Below are positions 1-7,813 of a stretch of 27,376 nt of DNA, in pieces. The translations under genes were made by a program, and so were the position numbers. The notes beneath the pieces were generated by a model. It was not told the DNA's origin and ran no database searches. It was given only the letters and a program-made list of their open reading frames with translations. The stretch is from CALKWS01 sp035302405. Lineage in GTDB: Bacteria > Actinomycetota > Actinomycetes > Actinomycetales > Beutenbergiaceae. Position 1 is the first letter of the stretch. Every line of letters begins with the position of its first letter. The stretch lies in assembly GCA_035302405.1 (NCBI GenBank), contig DATGSR010000073.1:1-27376 (forward strand), written 5' to 3'.

Positions 1-60
1 ACCAACGGGTGGTTCGCCCTCGCGCCAGTGGCTCGGCGGTGGTCGCAGAAGGTCGCTCCG

Positions 61-678
61 TTGAGTTCCCGGGCCGCCACCGTCGACCTCGTGAACGCCG
101 CCGCGGGTGTGGTTGCCACGGCCTTGGCGGCTGTGCTCATCGCGCTGGCCGCGCAGGTGCAGTGGCACGTCGGCGTGCTGACGGCGCCGCTGTGGTTGTT
201 CATGGGCGCGGCATTGCTCGCAGGGACCCTTCTCGGTCCGGTGCGCGGCGTGCTGGCGGCGGTGCTGTACCTGGTGCTCGGGTTGATCGGCGCGGCCGTG
301 GGCGCTGAGGGGGTGCAGGCCTATTTGGACGGCCCCTGGGCAGGGGTGCTGCTGAGTCTGCCGGCAGCGGTACTGATCACCGGGGCCATCAGCGCCCGGC
401 ACGCGTGGTTACGCTCGCCGGTCACGGCGTCATGGTATTTCTTCGGGTGGTTCTTCGTGGCTGCCCTGGCAGGGGTGGCGGTGGTTTACGTCGGCGGTTG
501 CTGGACGGTCACCACCGGGACCGACGTGGACGGATGGGCCCTGTTCGCCACCATGGCCGCGCGGTTACCGTTCGACGTCATCCAATGCGTCCTGATCGCG
601 GTGATCGCCGCAGTGGTACACCGTTTAGCACCCGGCCTACTACGGGGTCACCGGCACACCAGGAAGCGGCGGCGCTGA
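61..678 (+). CDS. bioY: BioY-family biotin ECF transporter S-component (start uncertain)
   Basis: Small, very hydrophobic protein with about six predicted membrane segments. It resembles BioY, the substrate-binding subunit of the energy-coupling-factor biotin importer. The clearest match is the LLAGTLLGPVRGVL stretch followed by a membrane helix, then a GPWAGVLL segment in place of BioY's GPTGGY. Near the C-terminus, LPFDVIQ corresponds to BioY's PFxPGDxxK, but the usual lysine is glutamine. I chose the TTG at 61 because AGAAGG lies 8 bases upstream, giving 205 aa. A GTG at 28 gives 216 aa, and the frame stays open to base 1, so the gene could begin outside the window. The C-terminus is a short Arg/His-rich tail. 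No EcfA or EcfT gene is visible; they would lie to the left or elsewhere. It converges with the suf operon. Confidence 0.75.
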   Translation: MSSRAATVDLVNAAAGVVATALAAVLIALAAQVQWHVGVLTAPLWLFMGAALLAGTLLGPVRGVLAAVLYLVLGLIGAAVGAEGVQAYLDGPWAGVLLSLPAAVLITGAISARHAWLRSPVTASWYFFGWFFVAALAGVAVVYVGGCWTVTTGTDVDGWALFATMAARLPFDVIQCVLIAVIAAVVHRLAPGLLRGHRHTRKRRR

Positions 679-720
679 GGCTGCTGCCCAGCCCTCAAAT
701 GTCGGGCCGACTACGCGGCT

Positions 721-851
721 TCAGGTGTTGAGGCCAAGTGTGCGCCCTCAGGTGCTGAGGCGCAGCGCGTATCGCGGCTCAGCGCGTATCGAGGCTCCGC
801 GCGTGTTGAGACCCAGTGTGCGCGGCCTCAGACGTTGAAGCCCAGTGCCCG
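721..851. repeat. Degenerate tandem repeats at the bioY/sufT convergence
   Basis: Imperfect units begin with TCAG at 721, 748 and 779, with further related sequence near 803. The last unit at 828 is the end of sufT itself, including its stop codon. The unit at 721 (TCAGGTGTTGAGGCC...) matches the sufT terminus (TCAGACGTTGAAGCC...) at about 18 of 24 positions. A shorter doublet of CAGCGCGTATCG lies at about 763-791. Units vary from about 24 to 31 bases and there are no unique spacers. The array fills the space between the two convergent genes. Its function is unknown. Confidence 0.6.
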
Positions 852-1196
852 AAGTTGCTCGCGGCCCTCGGCGGTGATCTTGTCCGGACCCCACGGCGGC
901 ATCCAGACCCAGTTGATCCGGGAGCCTGCGGTGATGCCTTCCAGCACCTGGGCGGCCTGGTCCTCGATCACATCGGTGAGCGGGCAAGCGGCAGAGGTCA
1001 GGGTCATGTCGATGATGGCCTGGTTGTTCTGGTCCAGGCTCACACCGTAGACCAGGCCCAGGTCAACGATGTTGATCCCAAGTTCGGGGTCGATCACGTC
1101 GCGCAGCGCTTCTTCCACATCGGCGGCGGTGGGGACCCCGGCGGGCGGCTGGTACTCGTTCTCGATCTCGATGTCAGTCATAGTTTCCTCAGTCAT
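828..1196 (-). CDS. sufT: SufT, MIP18/DUF59-family Fe-S assembly factor
   Basis: A 122-aa protein of the MIP18 (DUF59) family, which helps mature iron-sulfur proteins. It carries the family hallmark DPELGINIVDLGLVY (residues 36-50), a conserved cysteine at 71 in SAACPLTD, and the typical C-terminal WMPPWGPDKI segment. The ATG at 1196 overlaps the sufU stop as ATGA and is preceded by AGGAG six bases upstream, so this start is well supported; a second ATG lies five codons in. It is the last gene of the suf operon, and its 3' end runs into a degenerate repeat array that contains copies resembling its own terminus. The family role is well established, but client proteins cannot be read from the sequence. 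Confidence 0.92.
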   Translation of the reverse strand: MTEETMTDIEIENEYQPPAGVPTAADVEEALRDVIDPELGINIVDLGLVYGVSLDQNNQAIIDMTLTSAACPLTDVIEDQAAQVLEGITAGSRINWVWMPPWGPDKITAEGREQLRALGFNV

Positions 1197-1687
1197 GGCG
1201 TACTCCTAGTGTCGGTGCCCGTCTCCGGGAGTGCAACCACCGCTTGGGCAACGGCGTCCCGCAGGGCCATCCAGCCCAACAATGCGCACTTGATCCGGGC
1301 GGGATAGCGCGCCACCCCGATGAAGGCGGCGCCGTCTCCCAGCAATTCCTCCTGCTCCGGCGGCAGTGGCTTACCCCGCCCGGACATCAGCGCGCGAAAC
1401 GTCTCGGTGATCTCATCGGCTCGTGCCACGTCCACCTCGGTGATCAAGTCGCTCAGTACCGATGTGGATGCCTGGGAGATCGAGCACCCCACGCCTTCCC
1501 AACTGACGTGCGTGATCCTCGGGGCGGTGCCCGCCGTGTCCAGGTGCACCTGCAACCGGACCTCATCGCCGCAGGTGGGGTTGACCTGGAAGGATTCCCC
1601 GTCGGCTTCGGGTTGCAGCCCGTGACCGTGTCGCTGTTTCGCGTGGTCCAGGATCACCTGCTGGTACATCTGACCCAGGTCGCTCAT
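1193..1687 (-). CDS. sufU: SufU, zinc-dependent sulfurtransferase of the SUF system
   Basis: A 164-aa SufU/IscU-like protein. In Gram-positive bacteria SufU accepts persulfide sulfur from SufS and passes it to the SufBCD scaffold. The expected zinc ligands are visible: Cys39 and Asp41 in NPTCGDE, Cys68 in GVGCSIS and Cys134 in RIKCALLGW. The region between Cys68 and Cys134 is longer than in IscU, as expected for SufU. The start ATG overlaps the sufS stop (ATGA), and the stop overlaps the sufT start in the same way, so the three genes are probably translationally coupled. The last ten or so residues after the core fold look variable. Confidence 0.95.
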   Translation of the reverse strand: MSDLGQMYQQVILDHAKQRHGHGLQPEADGESFQVNPTCGDEVRLQVHLDTAGTAPRITHVSWEGVGCSISQASTSVLSDLITEVDVARADEITETFRALMSGRGKPLPPEQEELLGDGAAFIGVARYPARIKCALLGWMALRDAVAQAVVALPETGTDTRSTP

Positions 1688-2988
1688 GCTGCCCCCAGGA
1701 AGAAGTCCCGTACCTTCGCCAGTTCGGCGGCGAAGGCGTCAATTTCCTCGTGGGTGGTGTAGATCCCCGCTGACGCCCGCGCCGAGGACTGCACCCCCAG
1801 TCTGCGGTGCAACGGTTGGGCGCAGTGGTGCCCGACCCGCACGGCGATCCCGGCGTCGTCGAGCACCTGGCCCACATCGTGGGGATGCACACCCTCGACG
1901 GCGAAGGCGACCAGGGCGATCCGGTCCGCACTGTCGGTGGGCCCCAGCACCCGCATGCCGTCGATCCGCCCCACGGCCTGCAACAGGTGCTCGGTCAGGG
2001 CGGCCTCGTGTGCCGCTAGTGCCTCCATGCCCAACTCGCTCAGGTAGCTGGCCGCGGTGCCCAGCGCCACGGCCTGGGCCACCATCTGCGTGCCTGCCTC
2101 GAACCGTTGCGGTGGGGGCATATAGGTGGTCTCGGTCATCGTGACCACTTCCACCATCGACCCGCCGGTGAGCACCGGGGGCATCGCCTCCAGCAGTTCC
2201 CGCCGTCCGTACAACGCGCCGATGCCGGTGGGCCCGAGCATCTTGTGCCCGGAGAACACCGCGAAGTCCACCTCGAGTGCGCGCAGGTCCAGCGGCAGGT
2301 GCGCCGCGGACTGGCACGCATCCAGCACCGTTAGCGCCCCGACCTTTCTGGCGGCCGCCACGATCTGTTCCACCGGGGAGATCGCTCCGGTGACGTTGGA
2401 GGCGTGGGTGAAGGCCACCACTTTGGTGGCCGGTCCGATCACGCCCAGGTCGGCCAGGTCGAGCCGTCCGTCGTCGTCCACCCCGATCCAGCGCAAGGTG
2501 GCTCCGGTGCGGGCGCACAACTCCTGCCAGGGCACCAGATTGGCGTGGTGCTCGGCCTCGGTGACCACGATCTCATCACCAGGTCCCACCGCCAGGCCCC
2601 GGGCCGCCTCACCGCCGCGGCCGACGGCGGCGTTCGACATCGAGTAGGCCACCAGGTTGAGTCCCTCGGTGGCGTTCTTGGTCCACACGATCTCGCCGTC
2701 GTCGACACCCACGAACGCGGCGACCGCACTGCGGGCCTGTTCGAACGCTTCGGTGGCTTCCTCGGCCAGGGCGTGCGCGCCCCGGTGCACGGCGGCGTTG
2801 CGGGTGGTGTTGAACTCCACTTCGGCGTCGATCACACACTGCGGCTTCTGGGAGGTGGCCGCGGTGTCCAGGTAGATCAGTGGCCGGTCGTTGCGAACGG
2901 TGCGGCCCAGGAGCGGGAAGTCGGCACGCACGGCCGCCAACTCGGCCGCGCTGAGGGCGGCCGGTGGGGTGCTGACCGGTGCGTTCAT
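1684..2988 (-). CDS. sufS: SufS, type II cysteine desulfurase
   Basis: A PLP-dependent enzyme that removes sulfur from L-cysteine to form a protein-bound persulfide for Fe-S assembly. From the chosen start it has 434 residues. It has an N-terminal YLDTAATSQKP segment, TEAEHHANLVPW in the cofactor site, the PLP lysine 249 in SGHKMLGPTG, and the catalytic cysteine 389 in RVGHHCAQPL. I placed the start at the ATG at 2988 because GGAAGGA precedes it by 5 bases. A TTG at 3018 would add ten residues but has no better ribosome site. It follows sufC after a 43-base gap and overlaps sufU by ATGA. Its length is slightly over the usual 400-415 because of a short N-terminal extension. Confidence 0.95.
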   Translation of the reverse strand: MNAPVSTPPAALSAAELAAVRADFPLLGRTVRNDRPLIYLDTAATSQKPQCVIDAEVEFNTTRNAAVHRGAHALAEEATEAFEQARSAVAAFVGVDDGEIVWTKNATEGLNLVAYSMSNAAVGRGGEAARGLAVGPGDEIVVTEAEHHANLVPWQELCARTGATLRWIGVDDDGRLDLADLGVIGPATKVVAFTHASNVTGAISPVEQIVAAARKVGALTVLDACQSAAHLPLDLRALEVDFAVFSGHKMLGPTGIGALYGRRELLEAMPPVLTGGSMVEVVTMTETTYMPPPQRFEAGTQMVAQAVALGTAASYLSELGMEALAAHEAALTEHLLQAVGRIDGMRVLGPTDSADRIALVAFAVEGVHPHDVGQVLDDAGIAVRVGHHCAQPLHRRLGVQSSARASAGIYTTHEEIDAFAAELAKVRDFFLGAA

Positions 2989-3031
2989 CTGCGTCCTTCC
3001 CGCGGCCCTGGGCCGCAACTGTTCACTGATT

Positions 3032-3790
3032 TCAGGCTGCGGCGGTGGTGTACTTCGCGTAGCCCTCCGCCTCGAGCTGGGAAGCCAGTTCCGGCCCGCC
3101 CTCCTCGGCGATCCGGCCGTCGACGAACACGTGCACGAAGTCCGGCTTGATGTGCTGCAGCACCCGGGTGTAGTGGGTGATCAGCACGATGCCGGCGTTA
3201 GTCTCGGCCTGGGCGTTGTTCACGCCCTCACCGACGATCCGCAACGCGTCCACGTCCAGCCCGGAGTCGGTCTCGTCCAGGATGGCGATCCGCGGCTTGA
3301 GCAACTGCATCTGCAGGATCTCGTGGCGCTTCTTCTCTCCGCCGGAGAACCCGGTGTTCACATCGCGCTGGGCGAAGTCCGAACCCATCTGCAGGTTCTG
3401 CATCGCCTTGTTCATGTCCTGCATCCAGGTGCGCAGCGGCGGTGCTTCGCCGTCGATCGCGGTCTTGGCGGTGCGCAGGAAGTTGGATACCGACACCCCG
3501 GCAACCTCCACCGGGTACTGCATCGCCAGGAACAGACCGGCGCGGGCGCGTTCGTCCACCTCCATCTCCAGCACGTCCTCCCCGTCCAGGAGCACCTCGC
3601 CGTCGGTGACTTCGTAGTTGGGGTGGCCGGCCACCGCGTAGGCCAGGGTGGACTTCCCTGAGCCGTTGGGGCCCATGATCGCGTGGATCTCACCGCTGTT
3701 GATGGTCAGGTCCACACCCTTGAGGATCGGCTTGGGGCCGTCCTGGGTGCCGACGGAAACGTGCAGGTTCTTGATCTCGAGCTTGGACAT
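3032..3790 (-). CDS. sufC: SufC, ATPase of the SufBC2D scaffold
   Basis: An ABC-type ATPase of 252 residues, the usual SufC length. It drives conformational change in the SufBCD scaffold during cluster assembly; it is a cytosolic protein and not part of a transporter. Walker A is GPNGSGKST at 40-48, the signature is FSGGEKKR at 148-155, and Walker B with the D-loop is IAILDETDSGLD at 168-179, where DETDSGLD is characteristic of SufC. The ATG at 3790 follows the Rieske gene by 33 bases with only a weak purine-rich site (GAGGAAGAGAAG, mostly too far upstream), so it may depend on read-on translation from the operon. Confidence 0.96.
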   Translation of the reverse strand: MSKLEIKNLHVSVGTQDGPKPILKGVDLTINSGEIHAIMGPNGSGKSTLAYAVAGHPNYEVTDGEVLLDGEDVLEMEVDERARAGLFLAMQYPVEVAGVSVSNFLRTAKTAIDGEAPPLRTWMQDMNKAMQNLQMGSDFAQRDVNTGFSGGEKKRHEILQMQLLKPRIAILDETDSGLDVDALRIVGEGVNNAQAETNAGIVLITHYTRVLQHIKPDFVHVFVDGRIAEEGGPELASQLEAEGYAKYTTAAA

Positions 3791-3823
3791 CTGTGGGTTT
3801 CTTCTCTTCCTCAGTTGGTCAGG

Positions 3824-4171
3824 TCAGGCGCCGGCGCCGACGGTCACATCGATATCGACGAGGACGTTGTCCCCCTCGACCGAGACTGCATAGACCGGCA
3901 CCGGTTGTGTTGCGGGCAGGCTCAGGGGCTTGCCGGTGCGCAGGTCGAAGGTCGACCCGTGCAGCCAGCATTCGATCGTGGTTTCCTCCACCTCTCCGTC
4001 GGAGAGGTTCACCTGCCCGTGGGAGCAGATGTCGGAGATCGCGTGGTAGTCGCCGTCCTCATCACGCACGATCGCGATCGGGATCGGACGGCCGTCGACG
4101 TCCTCAAGGTCCACGCGCATGGCTTCGCCGGGGTCTAAGTCCCCGGTGTCGCACACGTACTGGGCTGTCAT
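3824..4171 (-). CDS. Rieske-type [2Fe-2S] ferredoxin in the suf operon
   Basis: A 115-aa single-domain Rieske protein. The two cluster-binding boxes are complete: Cys49-x-His51 in CSHG and Cys68-x2-His71 in CWLHG, followed by STFDLRTGKP, typical of ferredoxin subunits of non-heme iron oxygenases. There is no signal peptide or membrane anchor, so it should be cytosolic. The ATG overlaps the sufD stop by ATGA and the gene lies between sufD and sufC. Such a Rieske gene occurs at this site in several actinobacterial suf operons, but its role in cluster assembly is not established. It may be an electron donor, or a client protein co-expressed with its assembly machinery. Confidence 0.9.
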   Translation of the reverse strand: MTAQYVCDTGDLDPGEAMRVDLEDVDGRPIPIAIVRDEDGDYHAISDICSHGQVNLSDGEVEETTIECWLHGSTFDLRTGKPLSLPATQPVPVYAVSVEGDNVLVDIDVTVGAGA

Positions 4172-5388
4172 GAGGACACCGATTCGTACTGCTGGATCTC
4201 CTCCTCGATCGCCGCGGTGAGTCGGTCGGTGACCGCGGGCACGTCGATCTCGTTGATGAGTTCGGCGAAGAAACCGACCACCACCAACCGGCGTGCTTCG
4301 ATCTCGGGGATGCCGCGGGCGCGCAGGTAGAAGAGTTGCTCGTCGTCGAACCGGCCGGTGGCGCTGGCGTGGCCCGCACCCTCGATCTCACCGGTTTCGA
4401 TCTCCAAGTTCGGCACCGAGTCCGCCCGGGCGCCCTCGGTGAGCACCAGGTTGCGGTTCAGTTCGTAGGTGTCGGTGCCCTCGGCCTCGGAGCGGATGAC
4501 GACGTCACCGATCCACACCGCGTGGGCGGACTGCCCCTGCAACGCGCCCTTGTAGGTGACCCGGGAGATGCAGTTGGGGGCTTGGTGGTCCACCAGCAGG
4601 CGGTGCTCCTGGTGCTGGTCGCTGTCGGTGAAGTACATGCCGATCTTCTCGACCTCACCGCCGGGTTCGGTCAGCGCCACGTCCGGCGTCAACCGCACCA
4701 CGTCCCCACCCAGGGTGACGACGACGTGCTTCAGTTTGGCGTTCCGGCCCACCCGGGAGCGGTGGGCACCCAGGTGCACGCTGCCCGGTTCCCACTCCTG
4801 CAGGCTCACCACAGTCAGGCGGGCGCCTTCACGCACGTCGATCTCCACGGTCTGGGCCAGTTGGGCCGAACCGAAGTGGTTCAGGATCACCGTGGCTTCG
4901 GAGTGCTCCTCGGCCACGATCAGTACGTGCTGGGCGGCGGGGTCGGTGTTGCCGGCGCCGGTGAGCGCCACCGAGGTGGGCTGAGCAGGCGTGGCGTTCT
5001 TCCCCACGGTGATCACGGTGGCCTCGCTGAAGCCGTTCCAGGCCGCGGCCGAGACCCGGTCGGTCGGCGCGCCGACCTGCCCGAGGCGGTCGTCGTCGCG
5101 CCCGACCTGCTCGCTGCGCACGCCCTCGGCGGCATCGACCACCACGGTCGGGGCGTCGCCGGGGAGTTCCCCGGCGAAGAACTTCTGGAACCGGTCCACC
5201 GGAGAGAATCGCCACTGCTCCTCCCGGCCCGTGGGCACAGGGAAGTCGGCGACGTCGAAGGAGGTGAACCGCTGTCCGGCGGGCTCCGGACCGCCGTGGG
5301 TGTGGGCGCCGTCGGCGACGGCAGCGGAGTGATCGGTCTTCATGGATTCCTTGTCTGGTGCAGAGGTGGACTGGAGGGCGCTACTCAT
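4168..5388 (-). CDS. sufD: SufD, Fe-S scaffold subunit
   Basis: A 406-aa SufBD-family protein that pairs with SufB and SufC in the scaffold complex. The C-terminal block GAGHASATGRFDDEQLFYL contains His340, equivalent to the SufD histidine implicated in cluster formation, followed by the helical RARGIPEIEARRL segment. The middle is beta-helix-like. It starts at ATG 5388, sharing one base with the sufB stop (TGATG), with GGAAGGA 11 bases upstream. An internal ATG at 5343 has AAGGA four bases before it and is a credible alternative that would remove 15 variable residues. The N-terminal 40 residues are low-complexity. It ends overlapping the Rieske gene. Confidence 0.94.
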   Translation of the reverse strand: MSSALQSTSAPDKESMKTDHSAAVADGAHTHGGPEPAGQRFTSFDVADFPVPTGREEQWRFSPVDRFQKFFAGELPGDAPTVVVDAAEGVRSEQVGRDDDRLGQVGAPTDRVSAAAWNGFSEATVITVGKNATPAQPTSVALTGAGNTDPAAQHVLIVAEEHSEATVILNHFGSAQLAQTVEIDVREGARLTVVSLQEWEPGSVHLGAHRSRVGRNAKLKHVVVTLGGDVVRLTPDVALTEPGGEVEKIGMYFTDSDQHQEHRLLVDHQAPNCISRVTYKGALQGQSAHAVWIGDVVIRSEAEGTDTYELNRNLVLTEGARADSVPNLEIETGEIEGAGHASATGRFDDEQLFYLRARGIPEIEARRLVVVGFFAELINEIDVPAVTDRLTAAIEEEIQQYESVSS

Positions 5389-6839
5389 CAGCCGACGGAT
5401 CCTTCCATCTGCAGTTCGATGAGGCGGTTCAGTTCCAGGGCGTACTCCATCGGCAATTCCCGCGCGATCGGCTCGATGAAGCCGCGCACGATCATCGCCA
5501 TCGCCTCGAACTCGGTCAGCCCGCGGGACATCAGGTAGAAGAGCTGGTCCTCGCTCACCTTCGACACGGTGGCCTCGTGACCCATCTCCACGTCGTCCAC
5601 GCGCACGTCCACATACGGGTAGGTGTCGGTACGGGAGACGGTGTCCACCAGTAGGGCATCACACAGCACCGTGGACTTGGAGTGCGCGGCACCCTCGAGC
5701 ACCTGCACCAGCCCGCGGTAGGAGGACCGTCCGCCGCTGCGGGAGACGGACTTGGACACCACCGAGGAGGAGGTGTGCGGAGCCATGTGCACCATCTTGG
5801 CGCCGGTGTCCTGGTGCTGGCCGGCACCCGAGAACGCCGCGGACAGCGTCTCGCCGCGAGCGTGTTCACCCATGAGGTAGATCGCCGGGTACTTCATCGT
5901 GGCCTTGGAGCCGATGTTTCCGTCGACCCACTCCATGTTGCCGCCGGCGGCCACGGTGGCGCGCTTGGTCACCAGGTTGTACACGTTGGTGGACCAGTTC
6001 TGGATCGTGGTGTAGCGGACGCGGGCGTCCTTCTTCACGATGATCTCCACCACCGCGGAGTGCAGGGAGTCGGTCTTGTAGATCGGGGCCGTGCAGCCCT
6101 CGACGTAGTGCACGTAGGAGCCTTCGTCGGCGATGATCAGGGTCCGCTCGAACTGGCCCATGTTCTCGGTGTTGATCCGGAAGTAGGCCTGCAGTGGAAT
6201 CTCCACGTGCACCCCGGGCGGGACGTAGACGAAGGATCCGCCGGACCACACTGAGGTGTTCAGCGCGGCGAACTTGTTGTCACCGGAGGGGATGACGGTC
6301 CCGAAGTACTCCTCGAAGAACTCCGGGTGCTCCTTCAGCGCGGTGTCGGTGTCCATGAAGATGACACCCTGGCGCTCAAGTTCCTCGTTGATCTGGTGGT
6401 ACACGACCTCGGACTCGTACTGGGCCGCCACACCGGCGACCAGCCGCTGCTTCTCCGCCTCCGGGATCCCCAGCTTGTCGTAGGTGTTCTTGATGTCCTC
6501 GGGCAGGTCCTCCCAGGTGGTGGCCTGCTTCTCGGTGGACCGCACGAAGTACTTGATCTTGTCGAAGTCGATGCCGGACAGGTCCGCGCCCCACTCGGGC
6601 ATCGGCTTCTTGTCGAAGAGTTTCAACGCGCGCAGCCGACGCTTGAGCATCCACTCCGGTTCGTCCTTCAACCGGGAGATGTCGCGAACGACGTCCTCGT
6701 CCAGCCCGCGCCGTGCGGAGGCACCGGCGACATCGGGGTCGCTCCAGCCGAACTGGTAGGAACCGAAGGAGGCGATCGCCTCTTCCTGGCTGAGTTGCTC
6801 GCGAGGCTGGCCGGCCTGTTGCGGTGTGGTGGTCGTCAT
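5388..6839 (-). CDS. sufB: SufB, Fe-S scaffold subunit
   Basis: The main scaffold subunit on which new Fe-S clusters form, 483 aa from the chosen start and typical of SufB. It has Cys249 in the EGCTAP motif, Cys393 in VLCDALLVD and His421-Glu422 in GHEATVSK. These align with the E. coli SufB cysteine and His/Glu residues implicated in sulfur transfer and cluster building. The start is the ATG at 6839, with GGAAGGA five bases upstream, sharing one base with the sufR stop. A TTG at 6842 leaves too little spacing. It is the first structural gene after the regulator, so repression by SufR would control the whole operon. Confidence 0.96.
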   Translation of the reverse strand: MTTTTPQQAGQPREQLSQEEAIASFGSYQFGWSDPDVAGASARRGLDEDVVRDISRLKDEPEWMLKRRLRALKLFDKKPMPEWGADLSGIDFDKIKYFVRSTEKQATTWEDLPEDIKNTYDKLGIPEAEKQRLVAGVAAQYESEVVYHQINEELERQGVIFMDTDTALKEHPEFFEEYFGTVIPSGDNKFAALNTSVWSGGSFVYVPPGVHVEIPLQAYFRINTENMGQFERTLIIADEGSYVHYVEGCTAPIYKTDSLHSAVVEIIVKKDARVRYTTIQNWSTNVYNLVTKRATVAAGGNMEWVDGNIGSKATMKYPAIYLMGEHARGETLSAAFSGAGQHQDTGAKMVHMAPHTSSSVVSKSVSRSGGRSSYRGLVQVLEGAAHSKSTVLCDALLVDTVSRTDTYPYVDVRVDDVEMGHEATVSKVSEDQLFYLMSRGLTEFEAMAMIVRGFIEPIARELPMEYALELNRLIELQMEGSVG

Positions 6840-7549
6840 CAATTTCCTTCCATGTCGTCACGGTCCGGTGACGGGGTCGGGACGTGTGGCACGCCGGGCG
6901 GAACGTGCGTTGTGCACACATGCTCACCACCGGCCAAGGTGGCCAGTCGCTGCACGTGCACGCCGAGTAGTTCCGAGAACGCACGGGTCTCGGACTCGCA
7001 CATCTGGGGGTATTGCGCCGCGATGTCGTGGATCGGGCAGTGGCCCTGGCACAACTGGACCGCGAGGCCGTCGCCCACCGGTCGCGTCGAGGCAGCATAG
7101 CCATCCTTGCTGAGCAGTTCGGCCAACGCATCCGCGCGTCGCGCAGGGTCGGAACCGGCCGAGTCCACGCCTTTGCGATAGCGGCGGACCAGCTCATCGG
7201 CACGCCGGTCGGCGAACTCCTCGACCGCTTCCTCACCGAGCCGGTCGCGCAACTGTTCGATTGCCATTACCGCTGCGCGCGAATAACCCTCGGGGAGATT
7301 GGTGTGTGCCTCGGTGGTGGCGATGTACCGTTTCGCGGGCCGGCCGCGACCACGCGGCGCTACCGGCACCTCTGGGCGAACGGTGATCTGCCCCTCCTCC
7401 TCCAGTGCGGTCAGGTGACGCCTGATCGCCGCGGAGGTCAACTGGAGTTCGGCCGCCAACTCGGCGGCCCGGATCGGACCGCGCTGTACGACGAGGTTCA
7501 GCACGCGTTCCCGTGTGGTCGTTTCAGGTTCGCTCACCACATGGCTCAT
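6839..7549 (-). CDS. sufR: SufR, Fe-S-sensing winged-helix repressor of the suf operon
   Basis: A 236-aa DeoR/ArsR-like regulator. Residues 12-60 form a winged helix-turn-helix (ELAAELQLTSAAIRRHL is the recognition unit), followed by a basic GRGRPAKRY linker typical of this family. Four cysteines lie in the C-terminal half at 167, 171, 184 and 212. The CxxxC-x12-C group followed by a distal cysteine suits [4Fe-4S] binding as in known SufR proteins. By analogy, cluster-loaded SufR represses suf and loss of the cluster relieves repression. The ATG at 7549 has GGAGG about ten bases upstream. It is the first gene of the operon and divergent from the ABC exporter, so the shared 302-base gap probably contains its operator. 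Confidence 0.93.
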   Translation of the reverse strand: MSHVVSEPETTTRERVLNLVVQRGPIRAAELAAELQLTSAAIRRHLTALEEEGQITVRPEVPVAPRGRGRPAKRYIATTEAHTNLPEGYSRAAVMAIEQLRDRLGEEAVEEFADRRADELVRRYRKGVDSAGSDPARRADALAELLSKDGYAASTRPVGDGLAVQLCQGHCPIHDIAAQYPQMCESETRAFSELLGVHVQRLATLAGGEHVCTTHVPPGVPHVPTPSPDRDDMEGN

Positions 7550-7593
7550 GGGCGCTGCACCTCCACTACGGTCGATCCCCCGAATTACTTAAC

Positions 7594-7622
7594 ATTCTCG
7601 TTGCTCAAATCGTCGGTTGCAA
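7594..7622 (-). promoter_or_regulatory. Candidate promoter and operator of the sufR-suf operon
   Basis: On the minus strand a TTGCAA box (7617-7622) and a GAGAAT box (7594-7599) are separated by 17 bases, each matching the sigma-70 consensus at four of six positions. This would give a short leader of about 35-40 bases before sufR. Possible operator elements cluster here: TTGC-AA-GCAA (7617-7626) overlapping the -35, GTTGC repeated at 7600 and 7616, AGGG-TC-CCCT (7626-7635) and GTGA-N6-TCAC (7638-7651). Assigning any of these to SufR is inference. Confidence 0.4.
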
Positions 7623-7718
7623 GCAAGGGTCCCCTAAGTGAGTCGGGTCACACGGCGGGCCCGCTGGGAGCCAAGGTCCTCCCCGCACGGTGCTCCGGCC
7701 GGCCCCGATCATGCCGCC

Positions 7719-7812
7719 CAGGCGAGGCCTCCAGGCCCTCGGGCGAGGCCTCCACGCGCACCGGGGGAGGTCCCCGGGCGAGGCCCTCAAGTCCACCGGG
7801 CGAGATACCCAG
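7719..7812. repeat. Degenerate GGGCGAGGCC repeats upstream of the ABC exporter
   Basis: Four imperfect copies of a GGGCGAGGCCTCCA-like unit start at about 7720, 7741, 7776 and 7798, spaced 21-35 bases. They lie between the sufR promoter region and the ABC ATPase. The plus-strand frame is open through them from an ATG at 7690, but the resulting peptide is Arg/Gly-rich and resembles no ABC ATPase N-terminus, so I treat the stretch as non-coding. Confidence 0.5.
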
Positions 7813-7813
7813 G

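Noticed and set aside
721..851. CRISPR array
   Set aside because: The repeats are imperfect, contiguous and lack unique spacers, and no cas genes are nearby.
4336..5538. Plus-strand 400-aa open frame
   Set aside because: Antisense to sufD and the end of sufB, with shadow-like composition and no motif; the minus-strand genes are certain.
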